From Cupriavidus sp. BIS7 (lineage in GTDB: Bacteria > Pseudomonadota > Gammaproteobacteria > Burkholderiales > Burkholderiaceae): a stretch of DNA of 64,000 nucleotides. The first letter of the stretch is position 1. Each line of letters starts with the position of its first letter. Location of the stretch: contig NZ_ALOU01000075.1 of the NCBI RefSeq assembly GCF_000292345.1, positions 34,425-98,424 on the forward strand, written 5' to 3'. This document shows, one piece after another, positions 8,926-17,264 of this stretch. The notes beneath the pieces were generated by a model. It was not told the origin of the DNA, did no database searches, and worked only from the letters and a program-made list of their open reading frames with translations. The position numbers and the translations under genes are program-made.

Positions 8926-10376
8926 AGCTTCACCATCACGTTGCGCAGTTCCGTGTAGAACTCCAGGGAATGCACGCCGCCCTCACGGCCGATGCCCGAT
9001 GCCTTGGCCCCGCCGAATGCCGTGCGGAGGTCGCGCAGGAACCAGCTATTGATCCAGCACAGCCCCACGTCGATGGCACGCGCCATGCGGTGAGCCGTGC
9101 CAAGGTCCTGCGTCCACACCGTGGTGGCCAGCCCATAGTCGGTGGCGTTGGCCAGGGCGATGGCTTCCTCCTCGGTGTCGAACGGCGCGATGTGGCAGCA
9201 GGGTCCGAAGATTTCCTCCCGGATCACGCGCGCGCTTTCGGGCAGGCCGGTCCAGATCGTCGGCTGCACCCAATGGCCTTCGGCAAGGTCGGGCGGCATG
9301 GACGGTGCGCCGCCGCCGGTCACCACCGTCGCGCCCTCGCTGCGCGCCACGTCGTAGTAGGACATCACCTTGGCCTTGTGCTCGGCCGAGATCAGCGGGC
9401 CAAGACCCACGCCCGGAGCGTCTGACGGCCCGATGCGCAGCGATTCGGCCTTCTCCTTGAGCGCCTGCACGAACCTGTCGAAGATTGGCCGCTGCACGTA
9501 AACACGCTCGGTTCCCAGGCAGACCTGCCCACAGTTCTCGAACGCGCTGCGCGCGATGCCGGCCACAGCCTTGTCGAAGTCGGCATCGGCAAAGACGATG
9601 CCCGCGTTCTTGCCACCCAGTTCGAAGCTGACCGGCCGCACGCCCTTTGCCGCCGCCGTCATGATGGCCTCGCCGGTGCGCGTTTCTCCGGTGAACGTAA
9701 TGCCGTTGACGCCGGGATGGCGGGTCAGGAACTCGCCAGCCGAGCCTGGCCCAAAGCCGTGCAGCACGTTGTAGACGCCTTTTGGCACGCCTACCTTCTC
9801 CATCACCTCGCCCAGCAGCGTGGCCGTGGCCGGCGTCTCCTCGGAAGGCTTGACGATCACCGTATTGCCGCAGGCCAGCGCGGGGCCTACCTTCCACGTC
9901 ATCAGCAGCAGCGGCAGGTTCCACGGGCAGACCACCGCCACCACGCCCAGCGGGGCGCGCAGCGCGTAACTGATCGCCGTGCCACCGTCCGGCGTGGTCA
10001 TCTCGAAGCTCTCGGTGGGTACGTTCTTGACGATGTCGGCGAAGACCTTGAAGTTGGCGGCGCCGCGCGGGATGTCGATATGCGCGGCGAGGCTGCGCGG
10101 CTTGCCGGTGTCGGCCAGTTCGGCTTCGAGGAAATCGTCGAAGCGGCGACTGATCTCGTCGGCCACGGCATGCAGCAGTTCAACGCGCCGGGTCACCGGC
10201 ATGCGCCCCCACTCGCCATGCAGCGCGGCGCGCGCGGCGGCGACGGCGGCGTCCACCTCGGCCTGCCCCGCCTCGTGCACGAGCCCGATCACCCGGTTAT
10301 CAACCGGCGCGCGGTTCTCGAACGTCTTGTTGGTGGCGACAAACTCGCCATTGATGAAATTGCGGAATTGCTTCAC
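8922..10376 (-). CDS. dmpC: 2-hydroxymuconate semialdehyde dehydrogenase
   Basis: An aldehyde-dehydrogenase superfamily protein of 484 residues. The catalytic Cys is in NCGQVCLGTERVYVQ, the general-base Glu in FELGGKNAG and the proline-rich start in VCPWNLPLLL. The N-terminus MKQFRNFINGEF matches DmpC/XylG. It oxidises the aldehyde ring-fission product of catechol to 2-hydroxymuconate (NAD-dependent), feeding tautomerase and decarboxylase. It is followed by an overlapping dmpD. Confidence 0.95.
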   Translation of the reverse strand: MKQFRNFINGEFVATNKTFENRAPVDNRVIGLVHEAGQAEVDAAVAAARAALHGEWGRMPVTRRVELLHAVADEISRRFDDFLEAELADTGKPRSLAAHIDIPRGAANFKVFADIVKNVPTESFEMTTPDGGTAISYALRAPLGVVAVVCPWNLPLLLMTWKVGPALACGNTVIVKPSEETPATATLLGEVMEKVGVPKGVYNVLHGFGPGSAGEFLTRHPGVNGITFTGETRTGEAIMTAAAKGVRPVSFELGGKNAGIVFADADFDKAVAGIARSAFENCGQVCLGTERVYVQRPIFDRFVQALKEKAESLRIGPSDAPGVGLGPLISAEHKAKVMSYYDVARSEGATVVTGGGAPSMPPDLAEGHWVQPTIWTGLPESARVIREEIFGPCCHIAPFDTEEEAIALANATDYGLATTVWTQDLGTAHRMARAIDVGLCWINSWFLRDLRTAFGGAKASGIGREGGVHSLEFYTELRNVMVKL

Positions 10377-10435
10377 GGTCGGATTCCCGAGGCAGACAGT
10401 CCCAGACAGTCCCTGTCCTGGTTAAGAAGAAAATT

Positions 10436-10885
10436 TCATTGCAGGCCGATGGCGTGCAGGCCGGCGCGCGCGCAGGCTTCGTCCTGCCGGGCCGAGCCGC
10501 CGGACACGCCGATACCGCCAATCACCTCGCCAGCCTCGCGCATCGGCAGGCCGCCGCCGAAGATCACAAGCCCCGGGCGAGTTGCCAGACCCAGGCGCAA
10601 CGGCTCGTCATCGGCCAGCAATTCGCCCCACTGCGCAGTGGGAAAGCCGAAGCTGGCCGACGTGCGCGCCTTGTCGATGGCAATGTCGATCGAGTGCAGG
10701 AAGGCGCCCGTCATGCGCGCAAAGGCCACCAGCGCGCCACCGCCATCCACCACGGCCACGTTGATGCGCAGGCCCTGCTCCGCTGCCGCCGCCACCGCGG
10801 CCGTCACCGCTGCCTGTGCTGCAGGCAGCGTGATATGGGGACGAGGTTCGCTCACACGGAGCGCGTTGGAAGCGGTCAGGGACAT
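10436..10885 (-). CDS. GlcG/HbpS (DUF336) family protein inside the meta operon
   Basis: The 149-residue protein has the GlcG/HbpS fold signature: AVVDGGGALVAFARMTGAF, the KARTSASFG helix, the LVIFGGGLPM strand and the IGGIGVSGGSARQDEACARAG end. Related proteins bind haem or small ligands, or are of unknown role; members occur inside several phenol and naphthalene meta-cleavage operons. It lies between dmpB and dmpC in the same direction, so it is co-transcribed. A protective or cofactor-handling role for the oxygen-sensitive dioxygenase is possible but not shown. Confidence 0.8.
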   Translation of the reverse strand: MSLTASNALRVSEPRPHITLPAAQAAVTAAVAAAAEQGLRINVAVVDGGGALVAFARMTGAFLHSIDIAIDKARTSASFGFPTAQWGELLADDEPLRLGLATRPGLVIFGGGLPMREAGEVIGGIGVSGGSARQDEACARAGLHAIGLQ

Positions 10886-10933
10886 GGCAGTCTGCGGAAA
10901 GTGGTCATGGGGATGGCGGCCGGCACGGAGCGA

Positions 10934-11878
10934 TCAGGTGTACACGTCCGTGAAGGACGGCACCGCTTCGCCGGTGTGATAGAAGATGCCGGTCCACAGC
11001 ATGTCTTCGCTCCACGTCGTGACGGGACGGTCCGGCTGCGCAAGGTAGCCCAGCCCGGCGAATGTCTCGTTGCGGTTGCCGCTCGGGTCGAAGAAGTAGA
11101 TCGTCTCTCCGCGCGTGATGCCGTGGCGCGTGGGCGCGACGTCGATCTTCGTCTTGTTCTTCGCCATGACGTCGGCGGCCTTGAGCACGTCGTGCCATGA
11201 GTCCAGGAAGAACGCGATGTGGTGCAGGCCGCTGCGCGGCCCGCCAACGAAGGCGATATCGTGCGGCGTGGAACTGCGGGCGAGCCACGTCGCCGCCTGC
11301 ACCGAGCCATCCGGCCCCACCAGCACCTGCTCCGTCAGGAAGAAGCCAAGCACATCCCGCATGAAGCGCGTGTTGTCCGCCACGGTGTTGATGCCGGCCT
11401 CGGGGTTCAGTTCGCACATCAGCAGCGCATGGTCCAGCCAATGCGCGCCAGCTCCCTTGATGTTGTCCGGCCACGGGTCCGGGTTGCGGCTGCCCACCTC
11501 CGTGCCAACCAGTTCCTTCATGGCGTAGAGCCGCATGTCGTGGCCGCTCGGCAGCAGGAACTGCAGCATCCGTCCCGTGGACGGCAGCGTTGCCTCTGGC
11601 AGCATCGTGGTGCGGATGCCCCAGGCTTCGATCCTGGCCTGCAGTTCGTCGAGATCGGCGTCATTCTCGACCTTGTAGGCAAGGTGGTTCAGGCCGGCCT
11701 GGTCCGACGGCGTGAGGATGAGCGAGTACTTGTCCCACTCGTCCCAGCACTTCAGGTAAACGTTGCCGGCCTTGTCCTGCATCGTCACCTTCATGCCCAG
11801 CACGTTCTCGTAGTGCCGCAGCGCGGCGGCCATGTCCATCACCTTCAGGCTTGCATGCCCAATTCGTAGAACACCCAT
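10934..11878 (-). CDS. dmpB: Catechol 2,3-dioxygenase
   Basis: This extradiol dioxygenase has 314 residues and two VOC domains. Fe(II) ligands are His150 (WLDHALL), His220 (LHHIAFF) and Glu271 (GNRNETF); the catalytic THRHG-like block reads PTRHGITRG. It opens catechol or methylcatechols between C2 and C3. The start MGVLRIGHASLKVMDM at 11878 has GAGGAGACAGAA in front; the open frame extends upstream but overlaps dmpQ. About 9 residues longer between the first two iron ligands than XylE, as in beta-proteobacterial TomB/TbuE types. Confidence 0.95.
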   Translation of the reverse strand: MGVLRIGHASLKVMDMAAALRHYENVLGMKVTMQDKAGNVYLKCWDEWDKYSLILTPSDQAGLNHLAYKVENDADLDELQARIEAWGIRTTMLPEATLPSTGRMLQFLLPSGHDMRLYAMKELVGTEVGSRNPDPWPDNIKGAGAHWLDHALLMCELNPEAGINTVADNTRFMRDVLGFFLTEQVLVGPDGSVQAATWLARSSTPHDIAFVGGPRSGLHHIAFFLDSWHDVLKAADVMAKNKTKIDVAPTRHGITRGETIYFFDPSGNRNETFAGLGYLAQPDRPVTTWSEDMLWTGIFYHTGEAVPSFTDVYT

Positions 11879-11900
11879 TTCTGTCTCCTCGTTGAGGGTC

Positions 11901-12266
11901 TCACTGCGGTTTGTACTCGGGCTGCGCCCCCGCAGACGCGGCGAAGCCCTTGAAGAACGATTTCTCGATCCGGCCCAGCACGGCAAGCCGCACGGCGGTC
12001 AGTGGTGCCTCGCGGCATGCCAGCGTGATGCCCTGTGCTTCTTCTTCAGCGCTGACGTGCGCCCGGCTGAGCGGCCCCAGTCGCGCCGTGCGGCCTTCGA
12101 TGACGCGCACCTTGCATACCCCGCAGCCACCGTTGATGCAGCCCACCGGGATGCCCTTGCGCCCAAGGCGCAACATGCCGGCCAGCAGGCTTTCGCTCGT
12201 CGCGCAGACGTAGTGCTCCTGGGTCTGCTCCACGCAGACATCAACCTTTGGTCTTTCATCCGGCAT
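11901..12266 (-). CDS. dmpQ: Plant-type [2Fe-2S] ferredoxin that reactivates catechol 2,3-dioxygenase
   Basis: The 121-residue protein has the cluster motif CINGGCGVCKVRV followed by a distal cysteine (TLACREAP). XylT/DmpQ ferredoxins re-reduce the oxidised active-site iron of the extradiol dioxygenase when poor substrates such as 4-methylcatechol inactivate it. It lies directly upstream of dmpB. The start at 12266 has TGAAGGAGG upstream; the longer open frame overlaps dmpP. Confidence 0.92.
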   Translation of the reverse strand: MPDERPKVDVCVEQTQEHYVCATSESLLAGMLRLGRKGIPVGCINGGCGVCKVRVIEGRTARLGPLSRAHVSAEEEAQGITLACREAPLTAVRLAVLGRIEKSFFKGFAASAGAQPEYKPQ

Positions 12267-12280
12267 TGCACGGTCCTCCT

Positions 12281-13345
12281 TCACACGCGGCGGAACAGCG
12301 GGCTGCGTTGCGCGTCGGCATCCGCCGCCGAGAGGAATTTCTCGGTGTAGATGTCCTCCTCGAAAAGCCGGCCCTGCATCAACGCACCGATCGTGGCTTC
12401 CACCATCGGTGGGGGCCCGCACAGGTACGCCTTGTGCCCGGCGAACTGCCCGTCGAACAGCGTCCGCGCGGCGTCGTGCGCATAGCCCCGCGCACCGCGC
12501 CAGTCGCTGTCTTCTGGCTCGCCGGACAGCACGGGCACGTACTGGAAGTTGGGGTGCCGCGCAGCCAGGTCGACGAACTCGTCGTGGCCGTACAGCTCTT
12601 CCAGGCTGCGCTGACCGTTGATCAGCGTGATGGGAAGCGCGCAGCCGCCCGCCAGCAGGTCAAGGATCATCGAGCGAGGGCTGGAAAGACCCGATCCCCC
12701 TGCGACGAACAGCATCGGCATGCCCGCCGACTGCCGCACGAAGAAGCGGCCATAGGGGCCAGTCACGCGCAGCACGTCCCCGACCCGTACCTGCTCATGC
12801 AGCACGCCGGTTCCCGCCCCGCCGGGCACGCGGCGCACCTGCAACGCGATCTCGCCGGTTTCCGCGACTTCGGCGGGGGCGTTGGCGATCGAGAACGCAC
12901 GCTGCTGCCCCAGCCCGGGAATCTCGACCATCACGTACTGGCCGGCCTGGAAGTCGATCGGCTGGTCCAGCTTGAGGCGCAGCCCCTTGATCGTGGGCGT
13001 CAGCGTTTCGATGCGCGTCACCGTCGCCGCGAAATCCCGCACCGGGATGACGCGGGCGTCCGGCTCCTCATCGATGTCGGCTTCGATGCAGACATCGGTA
13101 AGCGCCGTCGCGCAGCAGGCCAGCGTTTTGCCCTCCTCCCGTTCGAAGTCCATCAGCGCGAACGGGTTGGCCGCGCCGTGGTCCACTTCTCCGCTGGTCA
13201 CCTGTACCTTGCACGTGCCGCACAGCCCGTGCCCGCAGGCGTGCGGTATGTACACGCCAGAACGCAGCGCTGCGTCGAGCAGCGTCTGGCCCTCGGCCAC
13301 GTCCAGCGTGGCGCCAAGGGGTTCAATGGTGATTTGATTGCACAT
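12281..13345 (-). CDS. dmpP: Phenol hydroxylase reductase component (FAD, [2Fe-2S])
   Basis: The 354-residue protein has an N-terminal chloroplast-type ferredoxin domain (CGHGLCGTCKVQV plus a distal Cys in TLACCAT), then an FAD domain (RAFSIANAP) and an NAD domain (VAGGSGLSSPRSMI; YLCGPPPMVEA). It passes electrons from NADH to the di-iron hydroxylase. The ATG at 13345 lies 4 bases after the dmpO stop. It is 354 residues against 353 for Pseudomonas DmpP. Confidence 0.96.
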   Translation of the reverse strand: MCNQITIEPLGATLDVAEGQTLLDAALRSGVYIPHACGHGLCGTCKVQVTSGEVDHGAANPFALMDFEREEGKTLACCATALTDVCIEADIDEEPDARVIPVRDFAATVTRIETLTPTIKGLRLKLDQPIDFQAGQYVMVEIPGLGQQRAFSIANAPAEVAETGEIALQVRRVPGGAGTGVLHEQVRVGDVLRVTGPYGRFFVRQSAGMPMLFVAGGSGLSSPRSMILDLLAGGCALPITLINGQRSLEELYGHDEFVDLAARHPNFQYVPVLSGEPEDSDWRGARGYAHDAARTLFDGQFAGHKAYLCGPPPMVEATIGALMQGRLFEEDIYTEKFLSAADADAQRSPLFRRV

Positions 13346-13349
13346 GGCT

Positions 13350-13718
13350 TTAGCTGCAGGAACCGTTGATGCCGGCAAGGCCCGGCGTGCGAAAACGGAT
13401 GACGTCCTTGTGGCCCAGCCCGTTCGCGGCGAGCGAGGCCGCCGGGTCCGGCGTCCACGGCTTGCCCGACCTGAACCACTGCACCGTGCTCCAGTCGATA
13501 CGCTCGAAGTCGGGGTGCTCGGCGTAGATGCCGGGCAGCACCTGGCTCACGAGCGCGCCGAACGGCATCTCGGGCGGCAGCGGTACGCAGACCGGCGAGC
13601 AGAACATCAGGTGGTCTTCCCATCCGATGTACAGCAGCGGCGCGGGGAAGTTCTCACGCACGTCCTTCATGGGGAACTGGTAAGGCACCCCGGCGGCGGG
13701 ATTGACGACGACGCTCAT
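13350..13718 (-). CDS. dmpO: Phenol hydroxylase gamma-type subunit (P4)
   Basis: The 122-residue protein starts MSVVVNPAAGVPYQFPMKDVRENFP, which matches the small hydroxylase subunit DmpO/TomA4. It is a structural part of the (alpha-beta-gamma)2 hydroxylase. Its ATG overlaps the dmpN stop by 4 bp and AGGAGAGAAAGC precedes it. Confidence 0.93.
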   Translation of the reverse strand: MSVVVNPAAGVPYQFPMKDVRENFPAPLLYIGWEDHLMFCSPVCVPLPPEMPFGALVSQVLPGIYAEHPDFERIDWSTVQWFRSGKPWTPDPAASLAANGLGHKDVIRFRTPGLAGINGSCS

Positions 13719-15259
13719 GCTTTCTCTCCTGTCCAGGCGGCGAAGTTCTTCTGGTCCTCCGATCCCTCGAAGTCGAAGTTGTCCCGTCCGATGTTCATTT
13801 CGTAGTACTGCAGGACGGCTGTCAGCGGATCGAAGCCTTCCGCCGTCGGGTCCGTGCCTTCGGGGAAGCAATGCCCCTGGTAGATCTGGTGCACCGGCAG
13901 CCAGCTCTGCACGTACTTCTCCGGCTCGTCCTCGAAGATGTGCTGGCAGTGATCGGAGCAGAAGTGATACTTGTTGCCGAAGTAGCTGGTCTCGCGGTAG
14001 CAGATCTTCGTGGCATCACCGGGCTCGGTGAAGAACATCGGGACCTGGCACGTGGTGCACAGCATCGGCAGCGTCTTGTTGTAGAAGCGCCGGCCTTCGT
14101 CCGCGCGCTCGCGCCAGTATTCGAAGCGCGGGCGATACAGCTTGTCGAAGCTCTCGGGATACTTCTGCGACAGCCACTGCATTTCGTCGTCCTGCGGCAG
14201 CCACGTATGGAAAGGCGCTGCGGCCCCGTAGTTGTAGAAGGTGGCCCACGCCTGGTGGCTGATGTGGTCCTTGCCCTCGCAGGCGTCCTTCCAGCCGCGC
14301 GGCTCGCGAATGCCGTAGCGCGCGAGGTCCTTGAACAGCGCACCGCCGCTGCCCTCGGCGTACATCTCCCACGCCTCTTTCCAGCTCATCACGCGCTTGG
14401 GCAGCATGTAGTCCTGCATCATCGCCACGATGGTCAGCAGGCGGTAACCGCGCCAGAACCATTTGTCGATCCAGCGCTGCACGATGGGCACGTTGCCGGG
14501 ATCCTGCTCGAGCATGAACTTGATGCACTCGATGCCCAGCGTCATGTGCCGCGATTCGTCGGACTGTGCCGAGAATCCGAACGTGACGGTACTCATATCG
14601 CCGTTGTGTGCCGCGCCTGACATGAAGGGCACGAACAGCAGGTTCGTCAGCACGTACTCGAACGAAAAGCTCACGGCCGTCAGGAACTCGAATGGGCCGG
14701 CGGTGCAGGCATCCTCGAAGAACGACTTCGGCACGGACAGGTACCAGACACGGTCGAACCAGTGGTGCGACCGGTGCAGGCCGTTGAAGTACTTGTTGTA
14801 GTGCGAGATCGCGTGCGTCTCGGTCTGGTAGTGGCGCAGTTCGTCGATGGACTGCATCTGCGCCGCAACGCGCGCGCCCTCGCCTGTGAACTGGCGGCCA
14901 ACATGCGCAAAGCCACGGTGTGCGCAGTATTCAAGCGGCGTCACGCCCTGGAGGAACAGCTTCAGTGCGTTGATATAGCGGGCATCGCTGACGCCAAGCT
15001 GGCCGTTGTTCTGCGCGAAGGCCTCGATCACCGCATACAGCTTCTTTTCCTTCTCCCCCTGGTACTTCCAGTAGGCGTCCATCGTCAGGCGGAACGGGTC
15101 CTGCCACTTGTCCCAGTCGTGGATCTTGATGCCTTCATAGGTGTCGTAGGGAAAGACCTTGTCCATCGGCTGGTACGTGGTCTCCCAGCCCAGGCCGCGG
15201 GTCATGGCGGCGTACCGTTCCTTCAGGCCAAGCTTCTTCTTGGCAACGCGGGTATCCAT
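13715..15259 (-). CDS. dmpN: Phenol hydroxylase large (alpha) subunit, di-iron oxygenase
   Basis: The 514-residue protein is the catalytic subunit. The two iron-binding helix pairs are seen as SIDELRHYQTE and QSDESRHM (ExxH in each) together with upstream Glu residues. The C-terminal region carries the Cys-rich MLCTTCQVPMFF and HFCSDHCQHIF motifs, the zinc-type site of phenol hydroxylase alpha subunits. It hydroxylates phenol, cresols and probably some benzene/toluene to catechols. Flanked by dmpM and dmpO in standard order. Confidence 0.97.
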   Translation of the reverse strand: MDTRVAKKKLGLKERYAAMTRGLGWETTYQPMDKVFPYDTYEGIKIHDWDKWQDPFRLTMDAYWKYQGEKEKKLYAVIEAFAQNNGQLGVSDARYINALKLFLQGVTPLEYCAHRGFAHVGRQFTGEGARVAAQMQSIDELRHYQTETHAISHYNKYFNGLHRSHHWFDRVWYLSVPKSFFEDACTAGPFEFLTAVSFSFEYVLTNLLFVPFMSGAAHNGDMSTVTFGFSAQSDESRHMTLGIECIKFMLEQDPGNVPIVQRWIDKWFWRGYRLLTIVAMMQDYMLPKRVMSWKEAWEMYAEGSGGALFKDLARYGIREPRGWKDACEGKDHISHQAWATFYNYGAAAPFHTWLPQDDEMQWLSQKYPESFDKLYRPRFEYWRERADEGRRFYNKTLPMLCTTCQVPMFFTEPGDATKICYRETSYFGNKYHFCSDHCQHIFEDEPEKYVQSWLPVHQIYQGHCFPEGTDPTAEGFDPLTAVLQYYEMNIGRDNFDFEGSEDQKNFAAWTGEKA

Positions 15260-15308
15260 GGTGTGTCTCCTCTTGTCGGTATGTGCGGTGCTGTGCGTCC
15301 AGCGGCGT

Positions 15309-15578
15309 TCAGTGGTTCCAGCTCAATGTGAGCTGGTCGTCGTCTTCGTCGATCTGGCCCGACAGCGTGACCAGGTTCACGTGTAGCTGCTGCAGGTCGA
15401 AGGGCCGGCCGGTCTGTTCCTCGATGGTTTCGCGACGGATAGTGAGCCTGCCGGGGGCATCGATCTTGACGAGCCCCGTGGGATAGCTGACCACCGCCTC
15501 GGGGTTGTCAGTCACGATCGCTTCGACGACGGGACGCGATTCCTCATTGGCCTGGAAGGCGATAAAAACCTGGGACAT
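15309..15578 (-). CDS. dmpM: Phenol hydroxylase effector (activator) protein
   Basis: The 89-residue cofactor-less protein starts MSQVFIAFQANEESRPVVEAI and matches DmpM/TomA2. It binds the hydroxylase and is needed for turnover by tuning the di-iron centre. The start at 15578 was chosen by alignment to family N-termini; a weak GAGGAAC lies upstream. The open frame continues upstream without a ribosome site. Confidence 0.94.
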   Translation of the reverse strand: MSQVFIAFQANEESRPVVEAIVTDNPEAVVSYPTGLVKIDAPGRLTIRRETIEEQTGRPFDLQQLHVNLVTLSGQIDEDDDQLTLSWNH

Positions 15579-15615
15579 GGTTGTTCCTCTGCAAGAAGTC
15601 CGGACGTGTGACGGG

Positions 15616-16623
15616 TCAGAGCGCGAGGCCGAGCTTCGCGGCGCGTGCATCGAGCGCGGCGGAAACCTCGCCCAGCGCGGCAGCACCGTGCTCACCAAGC
15701 GCCAGTTCGGCAATCGGCGCCATGGCCTGCGTGGCGCGGGCTACCCAGTGTCGGAACCACTGCGTCAGCAGTTCGCGGTTCGCGGCGGCCTCAGGCTCGG
15801 TTGCCGCGACCATCGTCTTCACGACGGCGTCTACCCAGCGCGTGGTTTCGTCGTGCCACTCGGGCATGAAGCTGGTCAGCATGGCCGCCGCCGTACCGCC
15901 ATGCAGCGTGAGGTGGTCGTCCACGTAATGACCGTAGACCAGCGGGTACAGCAGGCCATCGAGCGCAAGGTTCTGCGCGACGAACAGCTCCACCGGGTCC
16001 TGCAGGACGAAGGTGTCCTCTACATAGCGGCGCAGGTCCTGCCAGCACGCATCGTCGAGCCAGGCGCGCTTGCCAGCATCCAGCACGTCGGGTTCGTCCA
16101 GTGCCAGCGCCAGGCGCGTGATCAGTTGCGCGATGCCCAGGTGATCCATCGCATGGAACATCGCCGGCGCAGTGAACGCCGTGCCGTAGCCATAGGCGCA
16201 GATCGCGGCGTTATTCATGTTCGCGCCCCAGGCCACGTGACGCAGCGGCAGCAGCACCTCCAGCAACCGCGTGCGCAGCGCATCGCTCATCGAAGCGGCC
16301 AGCCCGCGTGACTCCACGAACTGGAAGTTGGCCTCCACCGCCTCCTGCTGGCGCGCGCGGGTCATCGTCCACGTGGCGTAGTAGAACTGGCGCGGGTCCT
16401 TCAGGGCCTGCCAGTCGGCCAGACGGATGCGGCTGCGGCTGGCGTCGAACAGCTCATGCGCCGGGTCCCACGTCGGGCGATAGTGGAAGTTGGCCATGGG
16501 CTGCCCGCCATAGGTGGCCTCCTGGTAGCGCGTTGCGGCCTTGCCTTCGCCAACAAGTCGTGCAACGTGCGCGAACGTCTGCCGCAACGGCGTGATCTCG
16601 CGGGTCTGCAGATCGATATTCAT
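15616..16623 (-). CDS. dmpL: Phenol hydroxylase beta subunit
   Basis: The 335-residue protein starts MNIDLQTREITPLRQTFAHVARL, as in DmpL/TomA1. It has the alpha-helical fold of the alpha subunit but lacks the ExxH iron-ligand pairs (for example DDACWQDLRRYVEDTFV), as expected for a non-catalytic scaffold subunit. CACCAGGAGACATCCGC precedes the ATG. The open frame upstream runs through the tandem repeat and is not coding. Confidence 0.95.
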   Translation of the reverse strand: MNIDLQTREITPLRQTFAHVARLVGEGKAATRYQEATYGGQPMANFHYRPTWDPAHELFDASRSRIRLADWQALKDPRQFYYATWTMTRARQQEAVEANFQFVESRGLAASMSDALRTRLLEVLLPLRHVAWGANMNNAAICAYGYGTAFTAPAMFHAMDHLGIAQLITRLALALDEPDVLDAGKRAWLDDACWQDLRRYVEDTFVLQDPVELFVAQNLALDGLLYPLVYGHYVDDHLTLHGGTAAAMLTSFMPEWHDETTRWVDAVVKTMVAATEPEAAANRELLTQWFRHWVARATQAMAPIAELALGEHGAAALGEVSAALDARAAKLGLAL

Positions 16624-16676
16624 GCGGATGTCTCCTGGTGCTTTTATGAAATGGGGCTTCGGTGGTCTGTGCCGCC

Positions 16677-16886
16677 TCAGGTTTCCAGCCTTGTCACCTG
16701 ATGCCGGTCGCAGAAGGCCATGAAGGCCGGCTCCGGCAGCAGCAGGTCCACGCTCAACTCCGGCCAGCCGATGGCGAACTCGAAGCTCACCAGCCCATCG
16801 GCATGGCGCTCGACGCGGCTCACGAACTTGCGCGTGACATCGACATCTGGCAGTGCGTCGCCGGTTGTGGCGGAGGGGGAAGTCAT
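16677..16886 (-). CDS. dmpK: Phenol hydroxylase assembly/accessory protein
   Basis: This first gene of the operon encodes about 69 residues starting MTSPSATTGDALPDVDVTRKFV. VTRKFVSRVERHADGLVSFEFAIG matches DmpK/TomA0, which helps iron loading of the hydroxylase in Pseudomonas. Two ATGs are close: at 16892 and 16886. AAGAGGAC lies only 2 bases before the first but about 8 before the second, so 16886 is favoured. Its leader contains a 7-bp tandem repeat starting 17 bases upstream. Confidence 0.88.
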   Translation of the reverse strand: MTSPSATTGDALPDVDVTRKFVSRVERHADGLVSFEFAIGWPELSVDLLLPEPAFMAFCDRHQVTRLET

Positions 16887-16903
16887 GGGCATGTCCTCTT
16901 GGT

Positions 16904-16973
16904 GGTCCGTGGTCCGTGGTCCGTGGTCCGTGGTCCGTGGTCCGTGGTCCGTGGTCCGTGGTCCGTGGTCGGT
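16904..16973. repeat. 7-bp tandem repeat (GGTCCGT), nine perfect copies plus one variant
   Basis: Nine exact copies of GGTCCGT run from 16904 to 16966, followed by GGTCGGT (16967-16973). On the minus strand, which is the transcript of the phenol hydroxylase operon, it reads ACGGACC repeated. It lies between the sigma-54 promoter and the dmpK ribosome-binding site, so it is in the untranslated leader. Unit length 7 is not a multiple of 3; variation would alter leader length and folding rather than a protein. Confidence 0.97.
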
Positions 16974-17019
16974 GAATCTGCGCTGGCCACTGCGATGTGT
17001 CGCGGTGACAGCCGGTCTT

Positions 17020-17035
17020 TGCAGAAGCTGTGCCA
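17020..17035 (-). promoter_or_regulatory. Sigma-54 (-24/-12) promoter of the phenol hydroxylase/meta operon
   Basis: The minus strand reads TGGCACAGCTTCTGCA, against the consensus TGGCAC-N5-TTGCA. GG (17034-17033) and GC (17022-17021) are separated by exactly 10 bases. Transcription would start near 17010, about 125 bases before dmpK. DmpR/XylR-type activators encoded at 22323 and 25944 use such promoters. Confidence 0.85.
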
Positions 17036-17054
17036 GCCGACTGTTTGATCCGCA

Positions 17055-17081
17055 TAAATCTCGATATTTGCAGGGAAAACC
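17055..17081. promoter_or_regulatory. Conserved element upstream of sigma-54 promoter (copy 1)
   Basis: A 27-bp stretch (TAAATCTCGATATTTGC through GGGAAAACC) is repeated with one mismatch at 25700-25726. In both places it begins 21 bases upstream of the GG of a leftward sigma-54 promoter. AAAT...ATTT forms a loose inverted repeat. It could be a site for IHF or an UP-like element; identity is unknown. Confidence 0.7.
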
Positions 17082-17199
17082 CCTACTGAGCGCGGGGTGC
17101 ACGAGATCGGAAGAGCACCTTTCCCGAAGGGACGCTGTGCGCCTAAAGGGCCGCTAATGGTGGGAATTTGATGATTTGGTTGAGTCGATTCGGGGCGCC

Positions 17200-17215
17200 T
17201 TCATCAAATGATCGA
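17200..17215. promoter_or_regulatory. XylR/DmpR-type upstream activating site, left member
   Basis: TTCATCAAATGATCGA matches the XylR/DmpR palindrome TTGAYCAATTGATCAA at 13 of 16 positions. It begins 166 bases upstream of the -24 GG of the leftward (dmpK) promoter. The same 16-mer occurs at 25835-25850 before the third sigma-54 promoter. Confidence 0.72.
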
Positions 17216-17264
17216 TTCCCTGGCTAATCGTGCGAAATCGGCTACTCGCTAGATTCTCGAGATT

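Noticed and set aside
16904..16973. Possible CRISPR array
   Set aside because: The 7-bp units are directly adjacent with no spacers and no cas genes are in the window.
15616..17055. An N-terminally extended dmpL reading frame through the tandem repeat
   Set aside because: The extension passes through dmpK in another frame and the repeat tract; the ATG at 16623 has a good ribosome site and matches the family start.
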